Below, in pieces: positions 35,192-44,413 of a stretch of DNA of 64,000 nucleotides. Both the position numbers and the translations under genes were made by a program. The stretch lies in assembly GCF_004681975.1 (NCBI RefSeq), contig NZ_SMLK01000005.1, positions 186,001-250,000 on the forward strand, in the 5' to 3' direction. This DNA is from Ramlibacter humi (GTDB lineage: Bacteria > Pseudomonadota > Gammaproteobacteria > Burkholderiales > Burkholderiaceae_C). The first letter of the stretch is position 1, and each line of letters begins with the position of its first letter. The notes under the pieces were generated by a model. That model was not told the origin of the DNA, searched no databases, and saw only the letters and a program-made list of their open reading frames with translations.

Positions 35192-35356
35192 ATGACCTTC
35201 GCCGACGTGGCCCTGCTGCTGGGCGTGATGGGCGGCTCCTTCCTGTGGGCTGCGGGGTTCGGCTTTCTCGGCGGCGACCGCCGCCAGGACGTGGCGCTCG
35301 TCGCCACGGTGGGAAGCCTGTTCGTGGTGGTGGCGGCGGTGCTCGCGGTGCTTTAG
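35192..35356 (+). CDS. Small two-helix membrane protein, function unknown
   Basis: A 54-residue protein that is almost entirely two hydrophobic helices (about 5-25 and 33-54) joined by a short charged turn (GGDRRQD). GGGGAG lies at ribosome-site distance before the ATG. The frame continues upstream to 35054, but only this start gives a compact membrane protein with a good ribosome site. It sits behind leader copy C, so it may be a stress-inducible membrane peptide linked to the antiporter block. No family recognised. Confidence 0.6.
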   Translation: MTFADVALLLGVMGGSFLWAAGFGFLGGDRRQDVALVATVGSLFVVVAAVLAVL

Positions 35357-35377
35357 CCGCAGGCGCCCACGTCGCTC

Positions 35378-35964
35378 TCAGCCGTGGATCTTCTCGCCTC
35401 GGGCGAGCATCTCCACGAGCGCTTCGATCCGTTTTGACCGCGTCTGCGGCTGCTTGGCAGTCTGCACCCGCCACAGGACGGCATAGCGGTTGGCACCATC
35501 CAGCTGGTCGTAGAAGGACCTCGCTGGCGGCCGTGCATCGAGCGCGGCTGTAGGTCCGGCGGCACGACCGCCGTGCTCGCGCTGTCGTAAGCCGCGTGCC
35601 ACCGCCCGTCGGCTTGTGCCGTCACGACTTCCGCCATTCCACTGGGCTGCATCCGGCCCGATGCGATCAAGGCCTGCGCCTTCTCGCGATTCGCCCTGGA
35701 CCACAGGCTCCGCGCACGCCTGGGCGTGAAGCGCTGCAGCCAGTGCCGATCGTCAAGGCCCTTCTTCTGCCCGTCGATCCACCCATGGCACAGCGCGATC
35801 TCCACCGCCTGCGGATACGTGACCGTCGGCTCCCCGGCGCCGGCCTTGGCGATCAGCAGCCAGACGCCGTCGCAAGTGGCGTGGTTGCTGCTCAGCCAGG
35901 TTTCGAACGCGCGCGCAGTAGCGAAGCGCAGTGGCTGCTGCCCCGGGGCGATCTCCTTGGCCAT
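35378..35964 (-). pseudogene. YdeI/OmpD-associated family protein, frameshifted
   Basis: From 35964 the frame encodes a YdeI-family N-terminus (FETWLSSNHATCDGVWLLIA, ALCHGWIDGQKKGLDD, QRFTPRRARSLWSR). The conserved C-terminal part (AALDARPPARSFYDQLDGAN ... RIEALVEMLARGEKIHG, ending 35378) is in another frame. On the minus strand GACCTACAGCCGCG near 35549 would need one extra G (CAGGCC) to read D-L-Q-A-A-L and join both parts. It is therefore a one-base deletion or an assembly error. Family members are linked to stress or bacteriocin tolerance; the mechanism is unknown. Confidence 0.8.
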
Positions 35965-36021
35965 GGCGCCAGTTTACGAATCACGCCAGGGCGGCCGCAC
36001 CCGCTGCGCGAAAATCGCGGC

Positions 36022-37083
36022 ATGACCCAGGCCCCAGCGCTAGAGCAGTTCCTGCGCTCGATTCCCAAGGTGGAGCTGCATTGCCACCTGTTCGGCGCGG
36101 TGCGCGAGCAGACCTTCCGCGACCTGAACCGCAACGCCGGCGCGCCGCTGGCCGATGAAGAGATCACCAGCTTCTACACCCGCGGCGAAAAGCCGGTGGG
36201 CGTGCTGCGGGTTCTGCGCGCGCTGGACGCCTCACTGGTGCGAAGCCCGCAGGACCTGCACCGCATGGCGTACGAGTACCTGCAGGACGCGGCGGCGCAC
36301 AACGTGCGGCACAGCGAGTTTTCGTGGAACCCCACCGGGACCGTGCACGTTTCCGGCATCCCCTATGCGGCCGCGCAGGACGGCATCGTGCAGGCGATCC
36401 GCGATGCGCGGCGCGATTTCGGCATCTCGGCGCGCCTGATCGGCGCGATCGACCGCGAAGCGGGGCCGGAAGCGTCGCTGGAGATGGTGCGCTGGCTGCT
36501 GGACCACCGATGCGAAGAAGTGGCGGGCATCGGCATCGACTACCGCGAGAACGAGCACCCGCCCGAGCTGTTCGAAGCGGCCTACGCGCTGGCGCGGCAG
36601 GGCGGCTTGAAGACCACGGCCCACGCCAGCGAGTTCGGCCTGCCCTGGCACAACGTCCGCACGGCGGTCGAGACGCTCAAGGTCGATCGCATCGACCACG
36701 GTTACACCGTCGTCGACAACCCGCAGTACGCGGCCGAATGCGCGCGCCGCGGCCTCGTGTTCACGGTGGTGCCCACCAATTCGTACTACCTGCGCACGCT
36801 GCCGCCCGAGCGCTGGGCACTGGACCACCCGATCCGGCGCATGCCCGCGCTGGGCCTGCGCATCCACCCGAACACCGACGACCCGACGCTGCACAAGGTC
36901 GATCCCACCGGCGCGTGGCGGATGATGGTGAGCGATTTCGGCTTCACCCTCGACGACCTGCGCGGCTTCATGCTCAACGGCATCGACGGCGCGTGGCTGG
37001 ACGAATCCGTGAAGCAGCGCTGGCGCGTCGAGTGGCCGGCCGAGTTCGACGCGCTGCGCCGCCAGCACCTGCAAGACCTCTGA
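36022..37083 (+). CDS. Adenosine deaminase family protein
   Basis: A 353-residue TIM-barrel metal-dependent deaminase. Metal and catalytic residues are in place: HCHLFG (first two His), THAGE-like HASEFG, IDHGY, and the metal Asp in NTDDP. The segment SIPKVELHCHLFGAVREQTF is the standard ADA opening. It may deaminate adenosine, adenine or a modified nucleoside; N-TDDP rather than S-TDDP does not settle this. It starts 57 nt from the divergent YdeI-like gene and is followed closely by a Bug-type binding protein. Confidence 0.9.
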   Translation: MTQAPALEQFLRSIPKVELHCHLFGAVREQTFRDLNRNAGAPLADEEITSFYTRGEKPVGVLRVLRALDASLVRSPQDLHRMAYEYLQDAAAHNVRHSEFSWNPTGTVHVSGIPYAAAQDGIVQAIRDARRDFGISARLIGAIDREAGPEASLEMVRWLLDHRCEEVAGIGIDYRENEHPPELFEAAYALARQGGLKTTAHASEFGLPWHNVRTAVETLKVDRIDHGYTVVDNPQYAAECARRGLVFTVVPTNSYYLRTLPPERWALDHPIRRMPALGLRIHPNTDDPTLHKVDPTGAWRMMVSDFGFTLDDLRGFMLNGIDGAWLDESVKQRWRVEWPAEFDALRRQHLQDL

Positions 37084-37090
37084 GGACCGC

Positions 37091-38059
37091 ATGTTCAAGC
37101 CCATCATTCCCCTGCTCTTCGCCTTCGCGTCGAGCCTCGCTTCCGCGCAAGCGGCATGGCCGGCCGCCAAGCCCATCACGCTGATCGTCCCGTACACCGC
37201 GGGCGGCAGCGTTGACTTCAACGCGCGGCTGGTCGCCCAGAAGCTTTCGGAACGCCTGAAGCAGACCGTGGTGATCGACAACGTGGGCGGCGCCGGTGGC
37301 GCGGTGGGCGTCACCAAGGCGGCTTCCGCCGCGCCCGACGGCTACACGCTGGTGGCCGGCACCGACAGCGCCATCGCCATCGCCAAGCTGGTCAATCCGG
37401 CGGCTTACCGCTTCGAGCCGCTGCAGGCGCTGACGCCTGTCGGCATGCTCAACACCGCGCCGATGGTGCTGGTGGCGGGCAACCGCCTGCCGGCGAAGAC
37501 GTACGCCGACTTCGTGAAGCTCGCGAAGGAAAAGCCCGGCAGCCTGACGTACGCGACCTCCGGCATCGGCACCGTGCTGCAGCTGGCCATGGAACTGCTG
37601 AAGGAAAAGAGCGGCATCTTCGTCACGCACGTGCCTTACCGGGGCGGTTCGCAGATCGCCACCGACGTGATCGGCGGCCAGGTCGACACCGCCATGCTGG
37701 TCAGCACCTCGGCCATCCCGCACGTGCAGGCGGGTCGCATGCGTGCACTGGCGGTGACCGGCCCCGGCCGCATCGAGCAGTTGCCCGACGTGCCCGCGCT
37801 GGCGGAGCTGCCGGGCCTCAAGGGTTTCTCGGTCGTGACCTGGACGGGCCTCTTCGCGCCGGCGGGCACGCCGCCCGCCGTGGTCAAGCGGCTGAACGAA
37901 GAGCTGAATGCGGCGCTGAAAGATCCCGAAGTCGTGGCCAAGATGCGCGAGCAGGGCGCGGTGCCCGGCTCGGGCAGCGCGGAAGACCTCGGCCGTTTCG
38001 TGCAGGCCGAGCACGCGCGCTACGAGCGCATCGTGAAGTCCGCGCACATCCGGGAGTGA
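37091..38059 (+). CDS. Tripartite tricarboxylate transporter (Bug/TctC) substrate-binding protein
   Basis: A 322-residue periplasmic binding protein with a Sec signal peptide (1-20, ending ASA). Bug-family features are visible: WPAAKPITLIVPYTAGGSVD at the mature N-terminus, VIDNVGGAGGAVGVTKAASA, and GTPPAVVKRLNEELNAAL. The family has expanded greatly in Burkholderiales and binds carboxylates or amides. No TctA/B genes are adjacent. It starts 7 nt after the deaminase gene and may be co-transcribed with it, suggesting uptake of a related compound. Confidence 0.92.
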   Translation: MFKPIIPLLFAFASSLASAQAAWPAAKPITLIVPYTAGGSVDFNARLVAQKLSERLKQTVVIDNVGGAGGAVGVTKAASAAPDGYTLVAGTDSAIAIAKLVNPAAYRFEPLQALTPVGMLNTAPMVLVAGNRLPAKTYADFVKLAKEKPGSLTYATSGIGTVLQLAMELLKEKSGIFVTHVPYRGGSQIATDVIGGQVDTAMLVSTSAIPHVQAGRMRALAVTGPGRIEQLPDVPALAELPGLKGFSVVTWTGLFAPAGTPPAVVKRLNEELNAALKDPEVVAKMREQGAVPGSGSAEDLGRFVQAEHARYERIVKSAHIRE

Positions 38060-38063
38060 AGCG

Positions 38064-38090
38064 GGAAGGCCCGCTTGCCGCGGGCCTTCC
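38064..38090. terminator. Stem between convergent genes (Bug gene and glmS)
   Basis: GGAAGGCCCGC and GCGGGCCTTCC form a perfect 11-bp stem with a 5-nt loop (TTGCC) midway between two convergent stop codons. There is no T tract, so it may act as a Rho-helped or bidirectional terminator. Confidence 0.6.
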
Positions 38091-38099
38091 GGACCGGGT

Positions 38100-39950
38100 T
38101 CACTCGACGGTGACGCTCTTCGCCAGGTTTCGCGGCTTGTCGACGTCGGTCCCACGCGCGCACGCCGTGTGATACGCCAGCAGCTGCAGCGGCACGACGT
38201 GCAGCAGCGGGCTGAGCGGACCGTAATGCTCCGGCATGCGGATGACGTTGATGCCGTCCTCGCTCTCGATGCGGGTGTCGGAGTCGGCCAGCACGTACAG
38301 CACGCCGCCGCGCGCGCGCACTTCCTGCATGTTGCTCTTGAGCTTTTCCAGCAACGTGTCGTTGGGCGCGACGGTCACCACGGGCATCTGCGAAGTCACC
38401 AGCGCCAGCGGGCCGTGCTTCAGCTCGCCGGCGGCGTAGGCCTCGGCATGGATGTAGGTGATCTCCTTGAGCTTGAGCGCGCCTTCCAGCGCGATCGGGT
38501 AGTGCAGGCCGCGGCCCAGGAACAGCGCGTTCTCCTTGCCCGCGAACTGCTCGGCCCAGCCGATGATCTGCGGCTCCAGGGCCAGCACCGACGACAGCGC
38601 GGCGGGCAGGTGGCGCATGGACTTCAGGTGCGACGCCACCTGCGATTCGGTGACGCGGCCCTTCACCTCGGCCAGCGACAGCGCCAGCAGGAACAGCGCG
38701 GCCAGCTGCGTGGTGAAAGCCTTGGTCGAAGCCACGCCGATCTCCACGCCCGCGCGCGTGATGTAGGCCAGCTTGCATTCGCGCACCATCGCCGACGTGG
38801 ACACGTTGCACACCGTCAGCGTGTGTTCCATGCCCAGTTCGCGCGCGTGGCGCAGCGCGGCCAGCGTGTCGGCCGTCTCGCCCGACTGGCTGATGGTCAC
38901 CACCAGCGTGCGCGGGTTGGGCACCGATTCGCGGTAGCGGTACTCGCTGGCGATCTCCACCTGCGTCGGGATCTTCGCGATGCCTTCCAGCCAGTACTTG
39001 GCGGTGCAGCCGCTGTAGTAGCTGGTGCCGCAAGCGAGGATCAGCACCGAGTCGATGTCCTGGAACACGCGGTGCGCGCCGTCGCCGAACAGCTCCGGCA
39101 CCACGGCCTGCACGCCTTCCAGCGTGTCGGCAATGGCGCGCGGCTGCTCGAAAATCTCCTTCTGCATGTAATGGCGGTACGGGCCCAGTTCGGCAGCGCC
39201 GCTGTGCGCCTGCACGGTCTTCACGGGGCGCGTCACCGGCTTGTGCGAACGGTCCTCGACCCAGTACTTGCCCAGCTGCAGGTCGACCACGTCGCCTTCT
39301 TCCAGGTAAACGATCTGGTCGGTGACGCCGGCCAGCGCCATCGCGTCGCTGGCCAGGAAGTTCTCGCCGCCTTCCTTGCCGACGCCCAGGATCAGCGGCG
39401 AGCCCGCGCGCGCGCCCACCACGCGCAGCGGTTCGTCCTTGCAGAAGACGGCGATGGCATACGCGCCGTGCAGTTTGCGCACGGCGGCCTTCACCGCCTC
39501 GAACAGGTCGCCTTCGTACAGGCTGTCCACCAGGTGCGAGATCACCTCGGTGTCGGTCTGGCTGTGGAACTGGTAGCCCTTGGCCTTCAGCTGCGCGCGC
39601 AGCTCGTCGTGGTTCTCGATGATGCCGTTGTGCACCAGCGCCACGCGGCCGGGGCGGTCGGCCGCGCCTTCACCGGGGCCGTGGCTGAAATGCGGGTGCG
39701 CGTTGTGCACCGCCGGCGCGCCGTGCGTGGCCCAGCGCGTGTGCGCGATGCCGGTGGTGCCTTCGATGCCTTCGCGCTCCACCTGCGTCACCAGCTCGGC
39801 CACGCGCGAAACGCTGCGGGCCCGCCGCAAGCCGTCTTCGTAAACGGCCACGCCGCATGAGTCGTAGCCGCGGTATTCCAGCCGCTGCAGGCCCTGGACG
39901 AGGATGGGAACGATGTTGCGGGTGGAGACCGCGCCGACGATGCCGCACAT
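38100..39950 (-). CDS. glmS: Glutamine-fructose-6-phosphate aminotransferase (isomerizing)
   Basis: A 616-residue cytoplasmic enzyme making glucosamine-6-phosphate for cell wall and LPS. The start at ATG 39950 (AAGGAG ribosome site) puts the glutaminase nucleophile Cys at position 2 (M-C-G-I-V-G), as required after Met removal. The glutaminase domain spans about 1-240 (RWATHG, DTEV), and two SIS domains follow ([24 protein letters not shown]). An in-frame upstream ATG at 39995 would bury Cys2 and is rejected. Divergent from an Lrp-type gene; glmU lies nearby on the same strand. Confidence 0.97.
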   Translation of the reverse strand: MCGIVGAVSTRNIVPILVQGLQRLEYRGYDSCGVAVYEDGLRRARSVSRVAELVTQVEREGIEGTTGIAHTRWATHGAPAVHNAHPHFSHGPGEGAADRPGRVALVHNGIIENHDELRAQLKAKGYQFHSQTDTEVISHLVDSLYEGDLFEAVKAAVRKLHGAYAIAVFCKDEPLRVVGARAGSPLILGVGKEGGENFLASDAMALAGVTDQIVYLEEGDVVDLQLGKYWVEDRSHKPVTRPVKTVQAHSGAAELGPYRHYMQKEIFEQPRAIADTLEGVQAVVPELFGDGAHRVFQDIDSVLILACGTSYYSGCTAKYWLEGIAKIPTQVEIASEYRYRESVPNPRTLVVTISQSGETADTLAALRHARELGMEHTLTVCNVSTSAMVRECKLAYITRAGVEIGVASTKAFTTQLAALFLLALSLAEVKGRVTESQVASHLKSMRHLPAALSSVLALEPQIIGWAEQFAGKENALFLGRGLHYPIALEGALKLKEITYIHAEAYAAGELKHGPLALVTSQMPVVTVAPNDTLLEKLKSNMQEVRARGGVLYVLADSDTRIESEDGINVIRMPEHYGPLSPLLHVVPLQLLAYHTACARGTDVDKPRNLAKSVTVE

Positions 39951-40025
39951 GGGAGTTGCTCCTTGGAATGGCCGCGACTGTAGGTCAGCCTCCATGAAAT
40001 AAGATGGCTAAATTGAATTTAATTC

Positions 40026-40067
40026 GGAATATTCGTTCCACTCATTAGAGTTATGGAATATTATTCC
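40026..40067. promoter_or_regulatory. Two AT-rich dyads, probable Lrp-family operators
   Basis: GGAATATTCGTTCC (40026-40039) and GGAATATTATTCC (40055-40067) are similar imperfect palindromes about 29 nt apart, in a strikingly AT-rich gap between glmS and the Lrp-type gene. Lrp proteins bind repeated dyads near their own promoters, so autoregulation, and possible control of glmS, is likely. Confidence 0.6.
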
Positions 40068-40084
40068 GATTCTCAACATAAAAT

Positions 40085-40582
40085 ATGAATCAAGTTGCGC
40101 TAGACGCCACCGACCTGGCCCTCCTGAGCCAGCTTCAGCAGGACGCTGCGCTCACCAACCAGGACCTGGCGGCCAAGGTGCACATCTCGCCGCCCACTTG
40201 CCTGCGGCGCGTGAAGCGCCTGCAGGAAGCCGGCCTGATCGAGCGGCAGGTGGCCATCCTGGCGCGCGACCGTCTCGCGCCCATCACCGGCCACGGCATC
40301 GACGCCATCGTCGAGATCACGCTGGACCGGCAGGACAACGAAGCCATGGTTGCCTTCGAGTCGCGCATGGTGGCCGACGAGGCGGTGCAGCAGTGCTACC
40401 GCGTCTCGCCGGGACCCGACTTCATCCTGGTGGTGCAGGCGCCCGACATGCCGGGCTACCTGGCGGTCGCGCAGCGGCTGTTCACGGCCGACGCGAACGT
40501 GCGCAACGTGAAGGCTTTCTTCGCGGTGCGGCGCGCGAAGTTCGATCCGCGCATCGCGCTGCCCAAGCCGCCGCGCGGCTGA
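40085..40582 (+). CDS. Lrp/AsnC family transcriptional regulator
   Basis: A 165-residue regulator. The N-terminal winged helix (about 6-55) reads LDATDLALLSQLQQDAALTN then LAAKVHISPPTCLRRVKRL, typical of Lrp/AsnC. The C-terminal RAM domain (about 70-145, CYRVSPGPDFILVVQAPDM) binds amino acids and oligomerises. The effector is unknown. The palindromes at 40026-40067 lie just before the start, consistent with autoregulation. Confidence 0.93.
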   Translation: MNQVALDATDLALLSQLQQDAALTNQDLAAKVHISPPTCLRRVKRLQEAGLIERQVAILARDRLAPITGHGIDAIVEITLDRQDNEAMVAFESRMVADEAVQQCYRVSPGPDFILVVQAPDMPGYLAVAQRLFTADANVRNVKAFFAVRRAKFDPRIALPKPPRG

Positions 40583-40585
40583 TCC

Positions 40586-41983
40586 TTACTTGGGCGCCTT
40601 CTTTGGCCGCTGCCAGCCGGAGATGCTCACCTGCTTGCCGCGCGCCACCGTCAGGGCTCCCGGTTCGGTGTTCTTGGTCACGGTCGAGCCGCCGCCCACG
40701 GTGCCGCCCTTGCCGATGCGCACCGGCGCCACCAGCACGCAGTTGCTGCCGATGTGCACGTCGTCTTCCAGCACCGTCTTGTGCTTGTTGGCGCCGTCGT
40801 AGTTGGCGGTGATGGACCCCGCGCCGTAGTTGACGCGTTCGCCCACCTCGGCGTCGCCCAGGTAGGCAAGGTGGTTGGCTTTGGCGCCGCGCGCCATCGT
40901 CGAGTTCTTCACTTCGACGAAGTTGCCGATGTGCACGTCGGGGCCCAGTTTCGCGCCGGGCCGCAGCCGGGCGAACGGACCGACCTGCGCACCCTCGCCC
41001 ACCGTCACGCCGGCTTTCTCGCCGTCGAAATGCGTGAAGCCCAGGATGTGGGCGCCGGCCTCGATGGCGGTGTTGCGGATGACGCAGTTCGGCCCGATGC
41101 GCACGCCGTCACCCAGCGTCACGCGGCCTTCGAACACGCAGTTGACGTCGATCTCCACGTCCTGTCCGCATTGCAGCGTGCCTCGCACGTCGATGCGCGC
41201 CGGGTCGGCCAGCCGCACGCCGGCCTCCATCAGCTCGCGCGCATTGCGCAGCTGGAACGCGCGCTCCAGCTCGGCCAATTGCAGCGGGCTGTTCACGCCG
41301 TCGACCTGCACGCGGTCGGGGCAGGCGATGGCGACCACTTCCACGCCGTCGGCCACCGCGTGCTTCACCACGTCGGTGAGGTAGTACTCGCCCTGGACGT
41401 TGTCGTTGGTCAGCCGGGCCAGCCAGCGCTTGAGCAGCGCGTTGGGTAACGCCATGAAGCCGGTGTAGACCTCACGGATGGCGCGCTGCGCCTCGCTGGC
41501 GTCCTTGTGCTCGACGATGGCCCGCACGTGCGAGCCGTCGCGCACGATGCGGCCGTAGCCGGTGGGATCGGGCATCTCCACGCTCAGCAGCGCCAGCTTG
41601 CCGCCGGCGCATGCATCCACCAGCGGCTGCAGCGTCCCGGGGCGGATCAGCGGCACGTCGCCGTTGAGGATCAGCGCCACACCGTCGTCGGGCAACTGCG
41701 GCACGGCCTGCTGCACCGCGTGGCCGGTGCCCAGCTGCGGTTCCTGCCGCACGAACGTGGGCACGACCCTGGCGCCGGCGAAGCTGCCGCGCACCGCCGA
41801 TTCCACCTCTTCCGCGCCGTGGCCGGTGATGACGACGATGCGGCGCGCGTCCAGGGCCATGGCGCAATCGATCACATGGTCGACCAGCCCACGGCCGGCC
41901 AAACGATGCAACACTTTGGGCCGGCGGCTCTTCATGCGCGTGCCCTTGCCCGCCGCCATGATGACCACGTCTACAACTGTCAT
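40586..41983 (-). CDS. glmU: Bifunctional GlmU (glucosamine-1-P acetyltransferase / GlcNAc-1-P uridylyltransferase)
   Basis: A 465-residue enzyme making UDP-GlcNAc for peptidoglycan and LPS. The uridylyltransferase domain (about 1-230) has the signature [14 protein letters not shown] near residue 10 and LNGDVPLI. The left-handed beta-helix acetyltransferase half follows, with [20 protein letters not shown] and [13 protein letters not shown]. Start ATG 41983 has AAGGAA upstream at good spacing. That ATG overlaps the start codon of the divergent lipoprotein gene (CATG), so the glmU leader must be transcribed from inside the other gene. Confidence 0.97.
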   Translation of the reverse strand: MTVVDVVIMAAGKGTRMKSRRPKVLHRLAGRGLVDHVIDCAMALDARRIVVITGHGAEEVESAVRGSFAGARVVPTFVRQEPQLGTGHAVQQAVPQLPDDGVALILNGDVPLIRPGTLQPLVDACAGGKLALLSVEMPDPTGYGRIVRDGSHVRAIVEHKDASEAQRAIREVYTGFMALPNALLKRWLARLTNDNVQGEYYLTDVVKHAVADGVEVVAIACPDRVQVDGVNSPLQLAELERAFQLRNARELMEAGVRLADPARIDVRGTLQCGQDVEIDVNCVFEGRVTLGDGVRIGPNCVIRNTAIEAGAHILGFTHFDGEKAGVTVGEGAQVGPFARLRPGAKLGPDVHIGNFVEVKNSTMARGAKANHLAYLGDAEVGERVNYGAGSITANYDGANKHKTVLEDDVHIGSNCVLVAPVRIGKGGTVGGGSTVTKNTEPGALTVARGKQVSISGWQRPKKAPK

Positions 41984-42860
41984 GTCTTTCCTTCGTCTCG
42001 CGCGATTCGCCGCAATTATCGGCCTGCTCAGCCTCAGCGGGGCGCTCTGCGGGTGCAGCGCGATCAAGCTCGCCTACGCCAACCTGCCCCAGATCGCGTA
42101 CTGGTGGCTCGACGGTTACGTGGACTTCGACGACGCGCAGTCGCACCGCGTGCGCGAGGACCTGGCGCGGCTGCACGACTGGCATCGCAAGCAGGAGCTG
42201 CCGCGGTTCATGCACCTGTTGCAGAAGGCCGAGAAGATGGCCATGGGGGACGTCACGCCCGAGCAGGTTTGCGCGCTGGAGCCGGAACTGCGCGAACGCC
42301 TGGCGGCGCTGCGCGAGCGGGCCGAGCCCATGGTGGCCGCCAACGCCGTGCTGCTGACGGCGCCGCAGCTGCAGCACCTGGAGAAGAAGTTCGCGCGGAA
42401 GAACCGCGAGTACCGCGCCGACTGGGTGCGCCTGCCGCCGGAAGAGCTGCTGGACAAGCGGCTGAAGCTGGTGGTCGAGCGCTCCGAGATGGTGTACGGC
42501 AGCCTGGGCAGCGACCAGCAGTCGCGGCTGCGCGAGCTGCTGAAAACCTCGGCTTACAGCCCGGCGCTGGTGCTGGCCGAGCGCACGCGCCAGCAGCAGG
42601 AGATCCTGGACGTGCTGCGGCGGCTGGCCACCCAGCCGGTGCCGCTGGCCGGAGCCAGGATGGCCGTGGCGCGGGTGGTGGACCGCGTCCTGCAGCCCGC
42701 CGACCCCGAGTACCGCGCCCACGTCGACACCCTGCGGCAGGAGACCTGCCGCACCGCCGCCGCCGTGCACAACGGCACCACGCCCGCGCAGCGGGACTTC
42801 GCGGCGCGGCGGCTGCGGGCCTGGCAACGCGACCTGATGGAACTGGCCGAAGGCCGATGA
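41982..42860 (+). CDS. DUF6279 family lipoprotein
   Basis: A 292-residue outer- or inner-membrane lipoprotein. The signal ([20 protein letters not shown]) ends in lipobox L-C-G-C. The segment [20 protein letters not shown] directly after it is the recognisable DUF6279 opening. The rest is helical, with Arg/Glu-rich stretches, and its role is unknown. The start chosen keeps the basic n-region of the signal; no Shine-Dalgarno is visible. Its start codon overlaps that of glmU on the other strand. It is coupled to the MFS gene by ATGA. Confidence 0.85.
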   Translation: MSFLRLARFAAIIGLLSLSGALCGCSAIKLAYANLPQIAYWWLDGYVDFDDAQSHRVREDLARLHDWHRKQELPRFMHLLQKAEKMAMGDVTPEQVCALEPELRERLAALRERAEPMVAANAVLLTAPQLQHLEKKFARKNREYRADWVRLPPEELLDKRLKLVVERSEMVYGSLGSDQQSRLRELLKTSAYSPALVLAERTRQQQEILDVLRRLATQPVPLAGARMAVARVVDRVLQPADPEYRAHVDTLRQETCRTAAAVHNGTTPAQRDFAARRLRAWQRDLMELAEGR

Positions 42861-43999
42861 CGGCTCTCGCGCCCGGCTCCTCGATGCCGCTGGTGTGGCG
42901 CTTCGCGGCGTCCACCACCTTGATCGTGCTGGCTTTCGCGATGGCCGGCCCGGTGCTGGCCGTCAGCCTGCAGCAGGCCGGCGCCAGCACCAGCGCCGTC
43001 GGTGCATTCGCGATGATCCCGTTCCTGATGGTGGGGCTGCTGATGCCTTTCGTGCCGCGCGTCATCGCGCGCCTGGGCGTCGTGCGCACCTACCGCGCGG
43101 GCTGCGTGTTCAACCTCGCCGGCGCGCTGCTCTACGCGGTGACCGACCACTGGCTGGCGTGGTGCGCCGGCTCCGTGCTCAGCGGCATCGGCGCCGCGGC
43201 GCTGTGGAACTCCACCGAAGCGCTGCTCGCGCGCGAAGCGCCGCCGGACCAGCGCGGCCGCGTAATGGGCCTTTACCAGACGGCGCTGGGCGCGTCGCTC
43301 GCGCTCGGGCCGTTCGCGCCGGGCGTGCTGGGCTGGAGCGCACACGCGATGCTGTGGGCCAGTGCCGCGATCGTGGTGGCTTGCTGCGCCATCGCCGCGG
43401 CGATCCCGTCGCGCTCGGCGATCGAACCGCCGCCGGGGCAGGCGGGCACGTGGGAAGCGTTGCGGACAGTGCCATTGCTGGTGCTGATCGCGTTCAGCGG
43501 CGGCGTGTTCGAAGCGGGCCTGGGCTCCGTCAGCGCCGCGAACGCCTCCGCCTCGGGCCTCAGCCTGGCGATGGCGGCCAGTGTCGCGGGCGCCATCGGC
43601 GTCGGCAGCTTCCTGTGCCAGTACCCCGCCGGCCTGCTGGCCGACCGCTTCACCATGCGCGGCATCTTCACCAGCGCGGGACTGCTGCTGCTCGCGGCCA
43701 GCGGCGCGTTCGCGCTGTCGCCGCAAGCGCCCTGGCTGCTGTGGGCGGTGGGGCTGGTGTGGGGCGGCGTGGGCGGCGCGCTGTACACGCTCACCATGGT
43801 GGAAGTCGCGCACACCTTCCAGGGCCGCGCGACGGCGGGCGGCGCGGCCGCGATGATCACCGGCTACACGGGCGGGGCGACGGTGGGCCCGCTGGCCAGC
43901 GGCGCCGCGCTGCAGTACGGCGGCATCGTGGGGCTGGCCGTGCTGCTGGGCACGCTGGCCGCCGGCACGCTGGCGGCGGCGCGCAGCGTGCCGGACTGA
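42857..43999 (+). CDS. MFS transporter
   Basis: A 380-residue major facilitator with about twelve helices. The loop between helices 2 and 3 (VPRVIARLGVVRTYRAG) and QYPAGLLADRFTMRG between helices 8 and 9 match the family's G-x-x-x-D-R-x-G-R pattern in a YcaD-like group. It lacks a domain that would reveal the substrate. Coupled to the lipoprotein gene. Its stop lies 3 nt from the convergent stop of the small hydrophilic gene. Confidence 0.88.
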   Translation: MTALAPGSSMPLVWRFAASTTLIVLAFAMAGPVLAVSLQQAGASTSAVGAFAMIPFLMVGLLMPFVPRVIARLGVVRTYRAGCVFNLAGALLYAVTDHWLAWCAGSVLSGIGAAALWNSTEALLAREAPPDQRGRVMGLYQTALGASLALGPFAPGVLGWSAHAMLWASAAIVVACCAIAAAIPSRSAIEPPPGQAGTWEALRTVPLLVLIAFSGGVFEAGLGSVSAANASASGLSLAMAASVAGAIGVGSFLCQYPAGLLADRFTMRGIFTSAGLLLLAASGAFALSPQAPWLLWAVGLVWGGVGGALYTLTMVEVAHTFQGRATAGGAAAMITGYTGGATVGPLASGAALQYGGIVGLAVLLGTLAAGTLAAARSVPD

Positions 44000-44002
44000 G
44001 GC

Positions 44003-44320
44003 TTATTCGCCTTTGGCTTTGGAGTGGGACTTGCCCTCTTCCTCGGCGGCCTTCATCTCGCTCGCTTCCTGTTCGGACTTGGGCTGCGCGGCCTCGGCGT
44101 CCTTCTTCACGTCGTGCGACTTCAGGTAGCGCTCGGTGCGTTCCTTGTAGTCGCGCGAGCCTTCGTAGCTGCCCTCGCCCATCTGCTGCGGCTGGCCGCT
44201 GCCCTGTTGCCGGGCGGCCGGGCGGCCCTGCTTCTGGAATTCGTCGGAGCCCGACATCTGCTGCTGCCGGGCGATGCTGTCGCCTTGGGGCTGTTGCTGC
44301 TTGGAGGTACTGCGGTTCAT
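44003..44320 (-). CDS. Small hydrophilic, probably disordered protein
   Basis: A 105-residue protein rich in Gln, Ser, Glu and Lys with no hydrophobic core. Q-rich N-terminus, then a charged helical part (SRDYKERTERYLKSHDVKKD). The composition resembles hydrophilin or stress-type proteins of Burkholderiales. The ATG is preceded by a good ribosome site (GGAGCACC). Function unknown. Confidence 0.65.
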   Translation of the reverse strand: MNRSTSKQQQPQGDSIARQQQMSGSDEFQKQGRPAARQQGSGQPQQMGEGSYEGSRDYKERTERYLKSHDVKKDAEAAQPKSEQEASEMKAAEEEGKSHSKAKGE

Positions 44321-44413
44321 CCTGGTGCTCCTGTGGACCCACCAGCTTAGGCAGCCCGACAGCGCGGCGGCGTCAGCGGGCGCCGAGTGCGCTGTCGGAG
44401 CCGTCCGACAACC

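Noticed and set aside
39951-39995. glmS start at the upstream ATG (39995)
   Set aside because: It would place 15 residues before the catalytic Cys, which must be N-terminal after Met removal.
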